Notes: generated by a model from the sequence alone, not told the origin. Shown: positions 1-5,718, counted from the first letter of the stretch. The stretch: DNA of 7,680 nt from Treponema sp. (GCA_031284195.1 JAITAI010000271.1:1-7680), one strand, 5' to 3'. Numbers and translations are program-made.

Positions 1-101
1 TATGGAGAGGGCAGTATCCCTGGGAAGGGCTGCTGAGGGTGGGTAAGGGGTGGAGCGTATCCCTCATACCCTTGAGTATAAAACCTCCCGGAAACCTAGT
101 A

Positions 102-206
102 AAGCAGCTGAACCAGGGCGACGGTTTCGCCTCGTCCGTGCCGTTCTGCCTTAGGCGGTGCAGGGCTTGTGCCCTGGTGCCGGTATAATCAAGCTGGTTC
201 ATGCTT
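102..206. other. Branched stem-loop, possible structured RNA
   Basis: A long-range stem pairs AAGCA (102-106) and TGAACCAG (109-116) with CTGGTTCA (194-201) and TGCTT (202-206): 13 base pairs with a two-base bulge. Three hairpins lie inside. A spans 117-142 (GGC and ACGG pairing with CCGT and GCC, one bulged G). B spans 146-158 (CTGCC/GGCGG, three-base loop, one G-T pair). C spans 161-176 (CAGGGC/GCCCTG, loop TTGT). The layout is like a four-way junction, but it has no T-loop, anticodon-arm geometry or CCA end, so it is not a tRNA. The strand of any transcript cannot be decided. It may be a non-coding RNA or a palindromic genomic repeat. Confidence 0.4.
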
Positions 207-258
207 GTGGGGAGGGAGCTTTGACGGCTTAGCACCCCTGTTAAGCCCCCTTGGGGGG
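207..258. repeat. GC-rich hairpin module, copy 1
   Basis: This is the first of two diverged copies of the same module. It starts GTGG, has GGGAGC, then GACGGCTTAGCACCCCTG (223-240), and ends in a C5-TT-G6 hairpin (246-258). A second perfect stem, GGCTTA (226-231) with TAAGCC (242-247), overlaps the C-run, so the two hairpins are mutually exclusive. The copy at 326-390 shares the order and most bases of the core. Function is unknown. Confidence 0.5.
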
Positions 259-325
259 ATTTAGTATTGAAGGGAAGGTGAGAGCCTCCGACTCTGGAAG
301 GTTTATTCCGAACCGCCGGAGATGG

Positions 326-390
326 GTGGCAAGGAGCGCCTCGACCGCTTATCACCCCTGCCTTACAGGGGCGTTAGGCCCCCTGGGGGG
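326..390. repeat. GC-rich hairpin module, copy 2
   Basis: This is the second copy of the module seen at 207-258. It has GTGG, AAGGAGC, GACCGCTTATCACCCCTG (343-360), and a terminal C5-T-G6 hairpin (379-390). Compared with copy 1 it carries an additional segment that completes a hairpin of CCCCTG (355-360) with CAGGGG (366-371) around a CCTTA loop. It ends 34 bases before the TPR gene stop. With no T-tract after it on the minus strand it is not a classical intrinsic terminator, although it could stall polymerase or protect the mRNA 3' end. Confidence 0.5.
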
Positions 391-423
391 CGTACCTGTA
401 TCCAACTGATGCTGCCAAGGCTT

Positions 424-2154
424 TTATCCAGGAACAGATTCTTGCAGGTATTCCTCCTCGTATTGTTGCAGACGGGCATTATCCGGGGCAAAGCTCAGGG
501 CTTGTTTCAGGTAGTATACCATCCGGCGCTGGTCGTTGCGGCGGTGGTACAGTTCCACCATACCTATGAGGGCATGGAGGTTCCGGGGGTCTTCAAAGAG
601 ACTGGACCGGAGATCCTCCAATGCCTCCTCCTCTGTACCGCTGATGCGGCTTCGCAGGTAATAATACTCTGCCTTTACCGTCCTTGCGGCCTTGGGAAGA
701 CGGCTTTCTATGATCCCCCGGGCCTCATCCTGCTGTCCCATATCAATCAGGACTGAAACATAGATCAGCGCCCCTGCTTCGTTGGCAGGATTCTGTTCGT
801 ACAATTCCTTGGCATAGGAAAAGGCCTCTCCGGTGTTTCCCAGGCCCTGCTCAACCTTGGATGCCTCTAAGAGATACTGAGCCCGGTCTGCATCCAGAAG
901 CAGGGCCACATAGCCTTGAGCCTCTTCCCAGGCTTCCCGCCGGACTGCATCCCGGAAGGCCAGTTCTACTGCTGCAAAAGCAGGCTTCTCCTTGTTTAAT
1001 AAACCCTGCAGCAATTCCCGTCCCTCGGCTTGCTCCTCCTGTCGTGAGGATTCCAGGAGTAGCGCCGCAGTATATACCGATACCTCCACATCTGCCGGGG
1101 ATGCCTTGAGGATAGCCCGCAGGTAGGTGAGGGCTGCATCCCGGTTGTGATAGCCTTCGTACTGAATCCTGGCCCGGAGAAACAGATACAGCCGGTTATT
1201 CCCCTGGATAGCCCCGTAGCGGTCCATGGGAACCAGGGCTTTAAAAAATTGCCCCTCTTCTACCAGGGTATGAGCATACAGGAGGAGCCATTCCGGGTTC
1301 TGGCTATCCTGCTGCAGAATCTCCGCAATGGCCGATTCTGCGCGGGACCAGTCCCGGTTAGCATAATAGGTCCGGGCGAGCTGCTGTTTGATCGCTCTAT
1401 TATCCGGGAACTGAATCAGCAGCGCCTGCAGCAAATTCAGGGCTTCCTGTTTTCGCCCTGTTTTATCCAGAACCCGTACCTGACCCAATGCCGCGGGGTA
1501 ACATTCTGAAGACAGCTCATAGACCCGTTTATACGCGCTGATTGCCTGATTAGGATGATTTAAGCGTTCATGGATAAGTCCTATGAAATACGGAGCCAGT
1601 ACCGAATGGGGATTTAATGCTTCCCCCTGCCTTAAATCCTTGAGGACCTCCAAAAGCTGTTCCGGCGGGTATAGGGAAAGATCTGAAATCAAGGCTAAAA
1701 AAGGCAGGACCAGTTCAAGATAGTCTTGGGTGTTTTGCCGCGGAGGAGTATAAACCTTCTCTCTTGCATTCCTGAGGATCCGGATGTAGTTAGGAGTCTG
1801 GGATTGGGACAGCGTAGGAGCTTGGAGCGATAGATGAGGGTATAGGTTTTGGATCAAGCTCAGGATTACCGCGTTCATTACCCGGCCAAATTCCGTACCC
1901 CACAGTTCCCTGAGGCGGATCAAGTCCAGCGCCTTCAAGAGGGACGAAGGGGTTCCCTCCTCGGTTAAAGACCGGATCTCATCCCCCATACCCTTATCAG
2001 TTGGCCGTACCGGAACTTCGGGATTAACCGCCAAAGGGGTATTCGCACTGATAGGCGTTTCCTGGACTGGAGGTTTGGTACTGCAGGAAATACCCAGCCA
2101 TACCCCTAAGAGGACCCCACCCCACACAAAACAAATATCCCGATGTATAGACAT
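424..2154 (-). CDS. TPR-repeat lipoprotein
   Basis: A 576-residue tetratricopeptide-repeat protein, probably anchored in the envelope by lipid and acting as a protein-protein scaffold; no enzymatic motif is seen. Residues 8-23 form a hydrophobic signal ending LGIS before Cys24, a relaxed spirochaete-type lipobox. Residues 25-55 are a Pro/Thr-rich linker. From about 185 the sequence shows degenerate 34-residue helix-turn-helix repeats, clearest at about 185-217, 220-250, 252-283, 286-318 and 523-558, where the last has YHRRNDQRRMVYYLKQAL and ends APDN. The start is fixed by the signal peptide, since the next Met (56) would lose it. No Shine-Dalgarno lies before the ATG; TATAAT ends one base upstream of it. 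It lies 52 bases after the membrane-protein gene on the same strand, so co-transcription is likely. The partner is unknown. Confidence 0.87.
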   Translation of the reverse strand: MSIHRDICFVWGGVLLGVWLGISCSTKPPVQETPISANTPLAVNPEVPVRPTDKGMGDEIRSLTEEGTPSSLLKALDLIRLRELWGTEFGRVMNAVILSLIQNLYPHLSLQAPTLSQSQTPNYIRILRNAREKVYTPPRQNTQDYLELVLPFLALISDLSLYPPEQLLEVLKDLRQGEALNPHSVLAPYFIGLIHERLNHPNQAISAYKRVYELSSECYPAALGQVRVLDKTGRKQEALNLLQALLIQFPDNRAIKQQLARTYYANRDWSRAESAIAEILQQDSQNPEWLLLYAHTLVEEGQFFKALVPMDRYGAIQGNNRLYLFLRARIQYEGYHNRDAALTYLRAILKASPADVEVSVYTAALLLESSRQEEQAEGRELLQGLLNKEKPAFAAVELAFRDAVRREAWEEAQGYVALLLDADRAQYLLEASKVEQGLGNTGEAFSYAKELYEQNPANEAGALIYVSVLIDMGQQDEARGIIESRLPKAARTVKAEYYYLRSRISGTEEEALEDLRSSLFEDPRNLHALIGMVELYHRRNDQRRMVYYLKQALSFAPDNARLQQYEEEYLQESVPG

Positions 2155-2164
2155 GATTATACGG

Positions 2165-2173
2165 AAAAAAAAA
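2165..2173 (-). repeat. Nine-base A/T homopolymer before TPR gene
   Basis: The plus strand has nine A in a row (nine T on the coding strand), 11 to 19 bases upstream of the TPR lipoprotein start. The tract lies between the membrane-protein stop and a TATAAT that abuts the ATG. Homopolymers in promoter spacers are prone to slippage; any effect here is inference. Confidence 0.5.
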
Positions 2174-2206
2174 GAAACCCTTCTAACATCCGATCAAATA
2201 CCCTCA

Positions 2207-2740
2207 TTAATTTTTAGTACCTAGGGAAATGAGGACCAACATGAGGCCGGTGAGCACCACCAAGAGAGGCCACCAACGCAGTATGAAGTGGGAAAAGGAG
2301 AAGGGGACTATATTAAAGGAAAAAACAAGCAACAAAGACCCTAAGATGACAAATGCAATGGAAGGAACCACATACCAGCTTCGGAGCCCCCCGTATCGAT
2401 GCCACCCTGCAGGAAAGAGGGCGAGTCCTGAAAAAACCGATATGAGGGGCCAGGCTTCTGAGAATGCCACGGGGATGATCTTCAGGGCAGAGAGGAACAG
2501 AAAAAAACCTACTAACATAAAAAAAGTGGCAAAAAAAAGATACAGGGAACGTTTATTGAGTTTTATCGCTAAAACCGCACAGCCTGAGCCCAGGATAACA
2601 AAAAAGAAGGCTACCAAAACAGATATCCTCGAAGTCCCTGCCAGGTTTCCCATGAGAAAAGCGCTTCCCAAGAACATGAGTAAAAGGCCTATAATAAAAA
2701 TAAGCTGCGCCACCCTTCGACGGGTTGATAAAGAAACCAT
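2207..2740 (-). CDS. Six-helix membrane protein, two WPL-type repeats
   Basis: A 177-residue integral inner-membrane protein of unknown function. Six hydrophobic helices are visible at about 11-31, 40-59, 65-86, 93-112, 124-142 and 152-172. Helices 4 and 6 carry the same pattern, a Trp-Pro-Leu at the start and a later Gly-Leu-x-Leu (AWPLISVFSGLALF and RWWPLLVVLTGLMLVL). This suggests an internal duplication, and resembles the short membrane modules found in LiaF/DUF5668-type stress proteins. That assignment is tentative. I chose the ATG at 2740, just before the basic SLSTRRR. The frame extends upstream to a TTG at 2794, but that start has no ribosome-binding site and adds a non-membrane leader. 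A promoter-like TTGCCC-18-TATAGT sits directly before the chosen ATG. It is probably transcribed with the downstream TPR lipoprotein. Confidence 0.75.
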   Translation of the reverse strand: MVSLSTRRRVAQLIFIIGLLLMFLGSAFLMGNLAGTSRISVLVAFFFVILGSGCAVLAIKLNKRSLYLFFATFFMLVGFFLFLSALKIIPVAFSEAWPLISVFSGLALFPAGWHRYGGLRSWYVVPSIAFVILGSLLLVFSFNIVPFSFSHFILRWWPLLVVLTGLMLVLISLGTKN

Positions 2741-2746
2741 GCTATT

Positions 2747-2776
2747 ACTATACCCTACAGGAGAAGCAAAGGGCAA
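2747..2776 (-). promoter_or_regulatory. Promoter-like element abutting membrane gene start
   Basis: On the minus strand TTGCCC (2776-2771) and TATAGT (2752-2747) are separated by 18 bases. The -10-like hexamer ends six bases before the ATG at 2740, which would place transcription start at the ATG itself and give a leaderless mRNA. No good Shine-Dalgarno is present. Predicted by eye only. Confidence 0.35.
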
Positions 2777-2798
2777 GTATAACCTTTCAAACAAACAG

Positions 2799-2827
2799 GT
2801 AGGAGCCGCTTGTTTGTATCCTCCTAC
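2799..2827. other. Inverted repeat between divergent genes
   Basis: GTAGGAG (2799-2805) and CTCCTAC (2821-2827) are perfect inverted arms around a 15-base loop. An interleaved pair, ACAAAC (2791-2796) with GTTTGT (2812-2817), overlaps it, and TTCAAACAA occurs twice as a direct repeat (2786-2794 and 2832-2840). The cluster lies between the divergent membrane-protein and ddl genes and could be an operator; no regulator is recognised. Confidence 0.35.
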
Positions 2828-2855
2828 TTACTTCAAACAAGGTAATGTATATAAT
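2828..2855 (+). promoter_or_regulatory. Likely ddl promoter
   Basis: A perfect TATAAT lies at 2850-2855, with a TG two bases before it (near extended -10) and a weak -35 candidate TTACTT at 2828-2833 (16-base spacer). Transcription from about 2862 would give a leader of about 100 bases before the ddl ATG. The leader holds two mutually exclusive short stems: TGAGCC/GGCTCA and CAGAT/ATCTG, between about 2867 and 2895. Confidence 0.4.
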
Positions 2856-2959
2856 TTATAGAGGCTTGAGCCAGATTCAGAATGGGCTCATCTGAAACCC
2901 CCGTGCGCGGTTAAAACTAACAGCGCCGCAATAGAAAGGAAAGGAAAAACGAGGAAACC

Positions 2960-4063
2960 ATGGACAAAAAAATCACGGTAGGTATCTTATTCGGGGGAAA
3001 ATCCGCGGAACACGAGGTATCCCTCCAGTCGGCGAAAAATGTTTTTGATGCTCTTGATCGGGAGAAATACACTCCCATCCTCATCGGTATCGACAAATCC
3101 GGCAAGTGGCTGCTGAACGATGCATCGAAGTTTCTCCTTCACTCGGAGGATCCCCAACGGATTAAGCTTAACCCCTCCGGCGATTCGGTGGCCATGATCC
3201 CCCAAAGCCGCGGGGTCATTTCCAATGCAAGCACCTGGAAACAGGAGCAGTTCATTGATGTGATTTTTCCCATTTTGCATGGTCCTTTTGGCGAGGATGG
3301 GACGGTCCAGGGGCTTTTGAAGCTGGCAGATATCCCCTTTGTAGGCGCGGGGGTACTGGGTTCTGCAATCGGGATGGATAAGGATGTGATGAAACGCCTC
3401 CTTCGAGAAGCGGGGATCCCCATCGGTAAATTCAGGGTCCTCATAGCCCATGAGGGGACGCCGGATTTTGCCGAGCTTCGGGATGCCCTGGGACTGCCCT
3501 TATTTGTTAAACCCGCCAATATGGGGTCTTCCGTGGGGGTGAGTAAGATCCATGATGAAACAGAATTTAAACGCAGTATCGAAGAAGCCTTCATCTATGA
3601 CCGCAAGATTATTATTGAGGAATATATTCAAGGCCGGGAACTGGAATGTTCGGTCCTGGGCAATGAGGAGCCTTTGGCGTCGGTTCCGGGGGAGGTTATT
3701 TCTTCCCATGAGTTTTATTCGTATGACGCCAAATATATTGATGAACAGGGGGCAGTTCTGGAAATTCCCGCCTCGCTCCCTGAGCAAACCGTGAAGGCGA
3801 TACAGGCTTTGGCCGTGAAAACCTTTAAGACCCTGGCTGGGGAAGGGCTTGCCCGGGTTGATTTCTTTCTTAAACCCGACGGGAACATTCTGGTCAATGA
3901 GATCAATACCATGCCGGGGTTTACTAAAATCAGCATGTATCCGAAATTATGGGAGGCAAGCGGCATTTCCTATACGGCGTTGATTGATAGGCTTATTGAA
4001 CTGGCCCTCCAGCGCTTTGCTCAAGAGAAAAAGCTTAAAACCACCTATGGGGCGTTGAGCTGA
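2960..4063 (+). CDS. ddl: D-alanine--D-alanine ligase
   Basis: A cytoplasmic ATP-grasp ligase that joins two D-alanines, using ATP, to make the dipeptide added to the peptidoglycan precursor by MurF. At 367 residues it is the usual length for the DdlA-like branch. Motifs: GGKSAEHEVS (12-21) with catalytic Glu17; family signature HGPFGEDG (107-114); ATP-grasp KPANMGSSVG (184-193); EEYIQGRE (220-227); omega loop EFYSYDAKY (251-259); RVDFF (299-303); second signature NEINTMPGFT (313-322), with metal ligands expected at Asp301, Glu314 and Asn316. Tyr259 aligns with the Tyr of E. coli DdlB (216) that marks D-Ala-D-Ala rather than D-Ala-D-lactate synthesis, so this is not a vancomycin-resistance type. 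The start is supported by GAGG five bases upstream. It stands alone, divergent from the membrane-protein gene. Confidence 0.97.
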   Translation: MDKKITVGILFGGKSAEHEVSLQSAKNVFDALDREKYTPILIGIDKSGKWLLNDASKFLLHSEDPQRIKLNPSGDSVAMIPQSRGVISNASTWKQEQFIDVIFPILHGPFGEDGTVQGLLKLADIPFVGAGVLGSAIGMDKDVMKRLLREAGIPIGKFRVLIAHEGTPDFAELRDALGLPLFVKPANMGSSVGVSKIHDETEFKRSIEEAFIYDRKIIIEEYIQGRELECSVLGNEEPLASVPGEVISSHEFYSYDAKYIDEQGAVLEIPASLPEQTVKAIQALAVKTFKTLAGEGLARVDFFLKPDGNILVNEINTMPGFTKISMYPKLWEASGISYTALIDRLIELALQRFAQEKKLKTTYGALS

Positions 4064-4099
4064 TTTAGTTCCCGGGCACCTAATCCCAAAGGCATAGCC

Positions 4100-4134
4100 C
4101 ACGCCTTGCCAGGACCTGCCCTAGGCATGGCGTG
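4100..4134. other. Strong stem-loop after ddl
   Basis: CACGCC, TGCC and AGG (4100-4113) pair with CCT, GGCA and GGCGTG (4120-4134), broken by one T-T mismatch and one bulged A, around the loop ACCTGC. It begins 37 bases after the ddl stop. No T-tract follows on either strand, so it may be an mRNA-stabilising or Rho-assisted 3' structure rather than an intrinsic terminator. Confidence 0.5.
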
Positions 4135-4317
4135 AACCTTCAGTTCGAGCGCATCTCCGGTTTGACGCAATACAAGCGTTTAGGAAGATAGATGAAAATA
4201 ATATTTCCTTCACTATCATCCAAGCTGCCCAAGGCACGGTGAAGGAGCAGATCCACCAGGCTGGAGGAGAAACGTTGATCAAGATAGCGGACTTTCATAA
4301 CCTACTATAGATAGGGC

Positions 4318-4358
4318 CCGCAAATAAACGCCCCTTTTGCGTAATTTGCGGACTTTTT
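4318..4358 (+). terminator. Intrinsic terminator
   Basis: CCGCAAAT (4318-4325) pairs with ATTTGCGG (4344-4351), extended inward by ACGC (4328-4331) with GCGT (4339-4342) across a small asymmetric internal loop; the apical loop is CCCTTTT. A run of five T follows at 4354-4358. It ends plus-strand transcription coming from ddl. On the minus strand the hairpin is also present, downstream of the hydrolase gene but without a good T-tract, so bidirectional action is possible but weaker. Confidence 0.7.
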
Positions 4359-4398
4359 CATCTTTCAGACCAATCCCCCATAGACCTACCATCTGAAC

Positions 4399-5025
4399 TT
4401 ACTCGATCGTAAATACCCGGCGTTTACTTTTGCTCTGTTCATAAAACTGAACCCCCGCGTTAAAACGCCGTTCAGCTTCCAGAGAAGAAGGGGGGCCATG
4501 ACCAGGTAATACCGTAAAATCCCCAGGCAAGGAGAAGATCTTGCTCTGCAGGGCCGTCATCTGGATTGTAGTGCCGTAACTACTGGCGGTTCGGCCTACG
4601 AGCCCTGCGCTCAGGGCATCTCCGGTGAAAAGCAGGTTATCAATCTTAAAAACCGCAGAATCCGAGGAATGACCAGGTACTGAGATGACCTCAAAACGGA
4701 AAGGCCCGATCTGGCATATATCCCGGTCCCGGATCAGGATGGTCTTATAATCTAAAACGATCTGGTTTACCGCATAAATATCCGCATCGTATATCCGCAT
4801 GAGGGTCTGTAAGCCTCGCACATGATTTCTATGATCATGGGTAATAAGCACTGCCCGCAAATAATACTCCCTATTTTCGATGAAATTGACTATGGCTTCA
4901 TCCATATAACCAGGATCAATGAGGACCGCTTCCCTCTTATAGAGCGTCCCATCAGCGGGAAAGTCGGTGCCTAACACATAACAGTTACTAAAACTCACGG
5001 GACAATAATGAAAAAATAACTTCAT
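4399..5025 (-). CDS. Metallo-beta-lactamase-fold hydrolase, glyoxalase II-like
   Basis: A 208-residue soluble protein of the metallo-beta-lactamase superfamily, closest in layout to compact glyoxalase II-like hydrolases. The substrate is unknown. Motifs: LIDPG (35-39), THDHRNH (62-68), VPGHSSDS (116-123), LLFTGDAL (131-138), VLPGHGP (172-178). Expected metal ligands are His63, His65, His68, His119, Asp136 and His176. The usual Asp of HxHxDH, which binds the second metal, is Asn67 here (codon AAT), so dinuclear catalysis may be altered or the enzyme may be mononuclear. The start is supported by AAGGA seven bases upstream. It lies 39 bases downstream of the pentapeptide-repeat gene on the same strand; a 14-bp palindrome sits in that gap. 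Confidence 0.88.
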   Translation of the reverse strand: MKLFFHYCPVSFSNCYVLGTDFPADGTLYKREAVLIDPGYMDEAIVNFIENREYYLRAVLITHDHRNHVRGLQTLMRIYDADIYAVNQIVLDYKTILIRDRDICQIGPFRFEVISVPGHSSDSAVFKIDNLLFTGDALSAGLVGRTASSYGTTIQMTALQSKIFSLPGDFTVLPGHGPPSSLEAERRFNAGVQFYEQSKSKRRVFTIE

Positions 5026-5049
5026 ACGCCTATCCTTAGCATATAGGGT

Positions 5050-5063
5050 CAGAGTATACTCTG
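5050..5063. promoter_or_regulatory. 14-bp perfect palindrome, possible operator
   Basis: CAGAGTATACTCTG is a perfect palindrome immediately after the pentapeptide-gene stop and 25 bases before the hydrolase start. A perfect two-fold site without a loop suits a dimeric DNA-binding protein better than an RNA hairpin. A neighbouring CCTAT/ATAGG stem (5029-5033 and 5043-5047) overlaps the hydrolase ribosome-binding site. No regulator gene is visible in the window. Confidence 0.4.
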
Positions 5064-5064
5064 C

Positions 5065-5655
5065 TTAGTAGGTTTCTGGTTCAAATATCGCCTCCGCAAT
5101 ATTGGATGACTTAAAGGTAAGCCCTTCTTGCCGGGCCTTAATGAAATTGACCCGCTTGGTATTACAGTTAATAAAATCGGAATATTCTATATTTGCATTG
5201 ATAAACCGGCTGTTATAGAGATTGGAGTTATTGAAGATACAGTGGGCTGTGTGAGTGCCGCCGTAATTAATATGTACCAGTTCTGAGCCTTCAAAAGTAC
5301 AATTATGTATTCTTGACCCTGCAAAAGATAAAAATTGAAGGTCGCTTTTCGTAAAATCACAGTCAAAAAAGTCGGAAAAATCAAAAAAGACCATCCGCAT
5401 CAAAGTCTTGGTAAAAAGACAACTGGAAAAGGAGGAGCCCTTGAAATTGCATCCATAAAACCGGTGTCCTGAGAAGTTGGCGTTCTTAAAGTGTAAACCT
5501 GGCGCATTAAGATCGGTAACGGTTTTGTGCTTTTGAATATGGTCCACAATTCGAGAGGCTTCGGTTTCCGAATTCGCCGCATGAACCGCGCAAATCTGGG
5601 ATCCCGTAATGGCAGTACGTCCGCACCCTGCGGCACAGGAAATTATGGTAAACAT
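5065..5655 (-). CDS. Pentapeptide-repeat protein with Cys/His N-terminus
   Basis: A 196-residue protein in two parts. Residues 7-25 hold C7-x3-C11-x10-C22-x2-H25, a spacing that could bind one zinc ion. Residues about 55-191 are pentapeptide repeats: Phe, or another hydrophobic residue, recurs every fifth position (56, 61, 66, 71, 76, 81, 91, 96, 101, 111, 121, 141, 151, 161, 171, 181, 191), often with Asn, Ser or Ala two residues before it. This predicts a right-handed quadrilateral beta-helix of about seven coils. There is no signal peptide or membrane helix, so it is probably cytoplasmic. The role is unknown: some family members mimic DNA (gyrase protection), but nothing here shows that. 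The start is the first in-frame Met; no Shine-Dalgarno is seen, but a near-consensus promoter lies just before it. The hydrolase follows 39 bases downstream. Confidence 0.85.
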   Translation of the reverse strand: MFTIISCAAGCGRTAITGSQICAVHAANSETEASRIVDHIQKHKTVTDLNAPGLHFKNANFSGHRFYGCNFKGSSFSSCLFTKTLMRMVFFDFSDFFDCDFTKSDLQFLSFAGSRIHNCTFEGSELVHINYGGTHTAHCIFNNSNLYNSRFINANIEYSDFINCNTKRVNFIKARQEGLTFKSSNIAEAIFEPETY

Positions 5656-5660
5656 ACCGT

Positions 5661-5689
5661 ATTATATATATTCCATAGCGATTTGTCAT
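5661..5689 (-). promoter_or_regulatory. Near-consensus sigma-70 promoter, pentapeptide gene
   Basis: ATGACA (5689-5684) and a perfect TATAAT (5666-5661) are separated by 17 bases. The -10 ends five bases before the ATG at 5655, so transcription should start at or within a base or two of the start codon, predicting a leaderless mRNA. A hairpin at 5700-5718 lies ten bases upstream of the -35. Confidence 0.6.
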
Positions 5690-5699
5690 GTAAATTCGA

Positions 5700-5718
5700 C
5701 CCCTTCTTCAAGGAGGGG
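5700..5718. other. Hairpin upstream of pentapeptide promoter
   Basis: CCCCTTC (5700-5706) pairs with GGAGGGG (5712-5718) around TTCAA, seven pairs including one G-T. It sits just beyond the -35 of the pentapeptide gene, between divergent genes. It could be an operator or a terminator remnant; no long T-tract follows. Confidence 0.4.

Larger units (their letters stand above)
1..423. other. Gene-free region rich in stem-loops
   Basis: I found no convincing gene here. The plus-strand frame that opens at 322 runs antisense into the TPR gene and has a low-quality, Pro/Leu/Arg-rich translation. What is visible is dense secondary structure. A hairpin at 11-33 pairs GCAG and CCCT with AGGG and CTGC, with a 3-base bulge. 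A branched fold lies at 102-206. Small hairpins occur at 281-295 (AGAG/CTCT) and 307-320 (TCCG/CGGA), and two related GC-rich hairpin modules follow. The region lies downstream of the TPR gene on the minus strand, so part of it may act as that gene's 3' end. It could also be an untranslated RNA or a cluster of intergenic repeats. The stems are read directly from the sequence; any function is inference. Confidence 0.5.
4064..4398. other. Convergent intergenic gap with possible gene relic
   Basis: This is the 335-base gap between the convergent ddl and hydrolase genes. It contains a strong stem-loop (4100-4134) and a terminator (4318-4358). Between them, a stretch reads open on both strands in the same codon register. 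On plus, 4125-4310 is open for 61 codons but has no start codon. On minus, 4298-4140 starts with ATG and gives a 52-aa peptide beginning MKVRYLDQRFSSSLVDLL and containing EGNIIFIYLPKR. Neither has a clear Shine-Dalgarno and I recognise neither, so this may be a gene relic, a small gene or chance. Confidence 0.3.

Noticed and set aside
102..206. tRNA or hammerhead ribozyme
   Set aside because: The cloverleaf-like layout lacks a T-loop, anticodon stem and acceptor end. The minus strand has CGAAAC, but no CTGATGA core to go with it.
1..423. CRISPR array
   Set aside because: Only two diverged modules are present, with no regular spacer length and no further copies.
322..756. Plus-strand open frame of 144 codons
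   Set aside because: It overlaps the TPR gene antisense, has no recognisable domain, and exists because of that gene's codon pattern.
2229..2861. Plus-strand open frame of 210 codons
   Set aside because: It is antisense to the six-helix membrane protein. Its Lys/Arg-rich translation is the expected complement of Phe/Leu-rich membrane codons.
2987..3594. Minus-strand open frames across ddl
   Set aside because: They are shadows of the strongly supported ddl gene, with no motif of their own.
2960..4063. Vancomycin-resistance D-Ala-D-Lac ligase
   Set aside because: The omega loop has Tyr at the specificity position (AKY), typical of D-Ala-D-Ala ligases.
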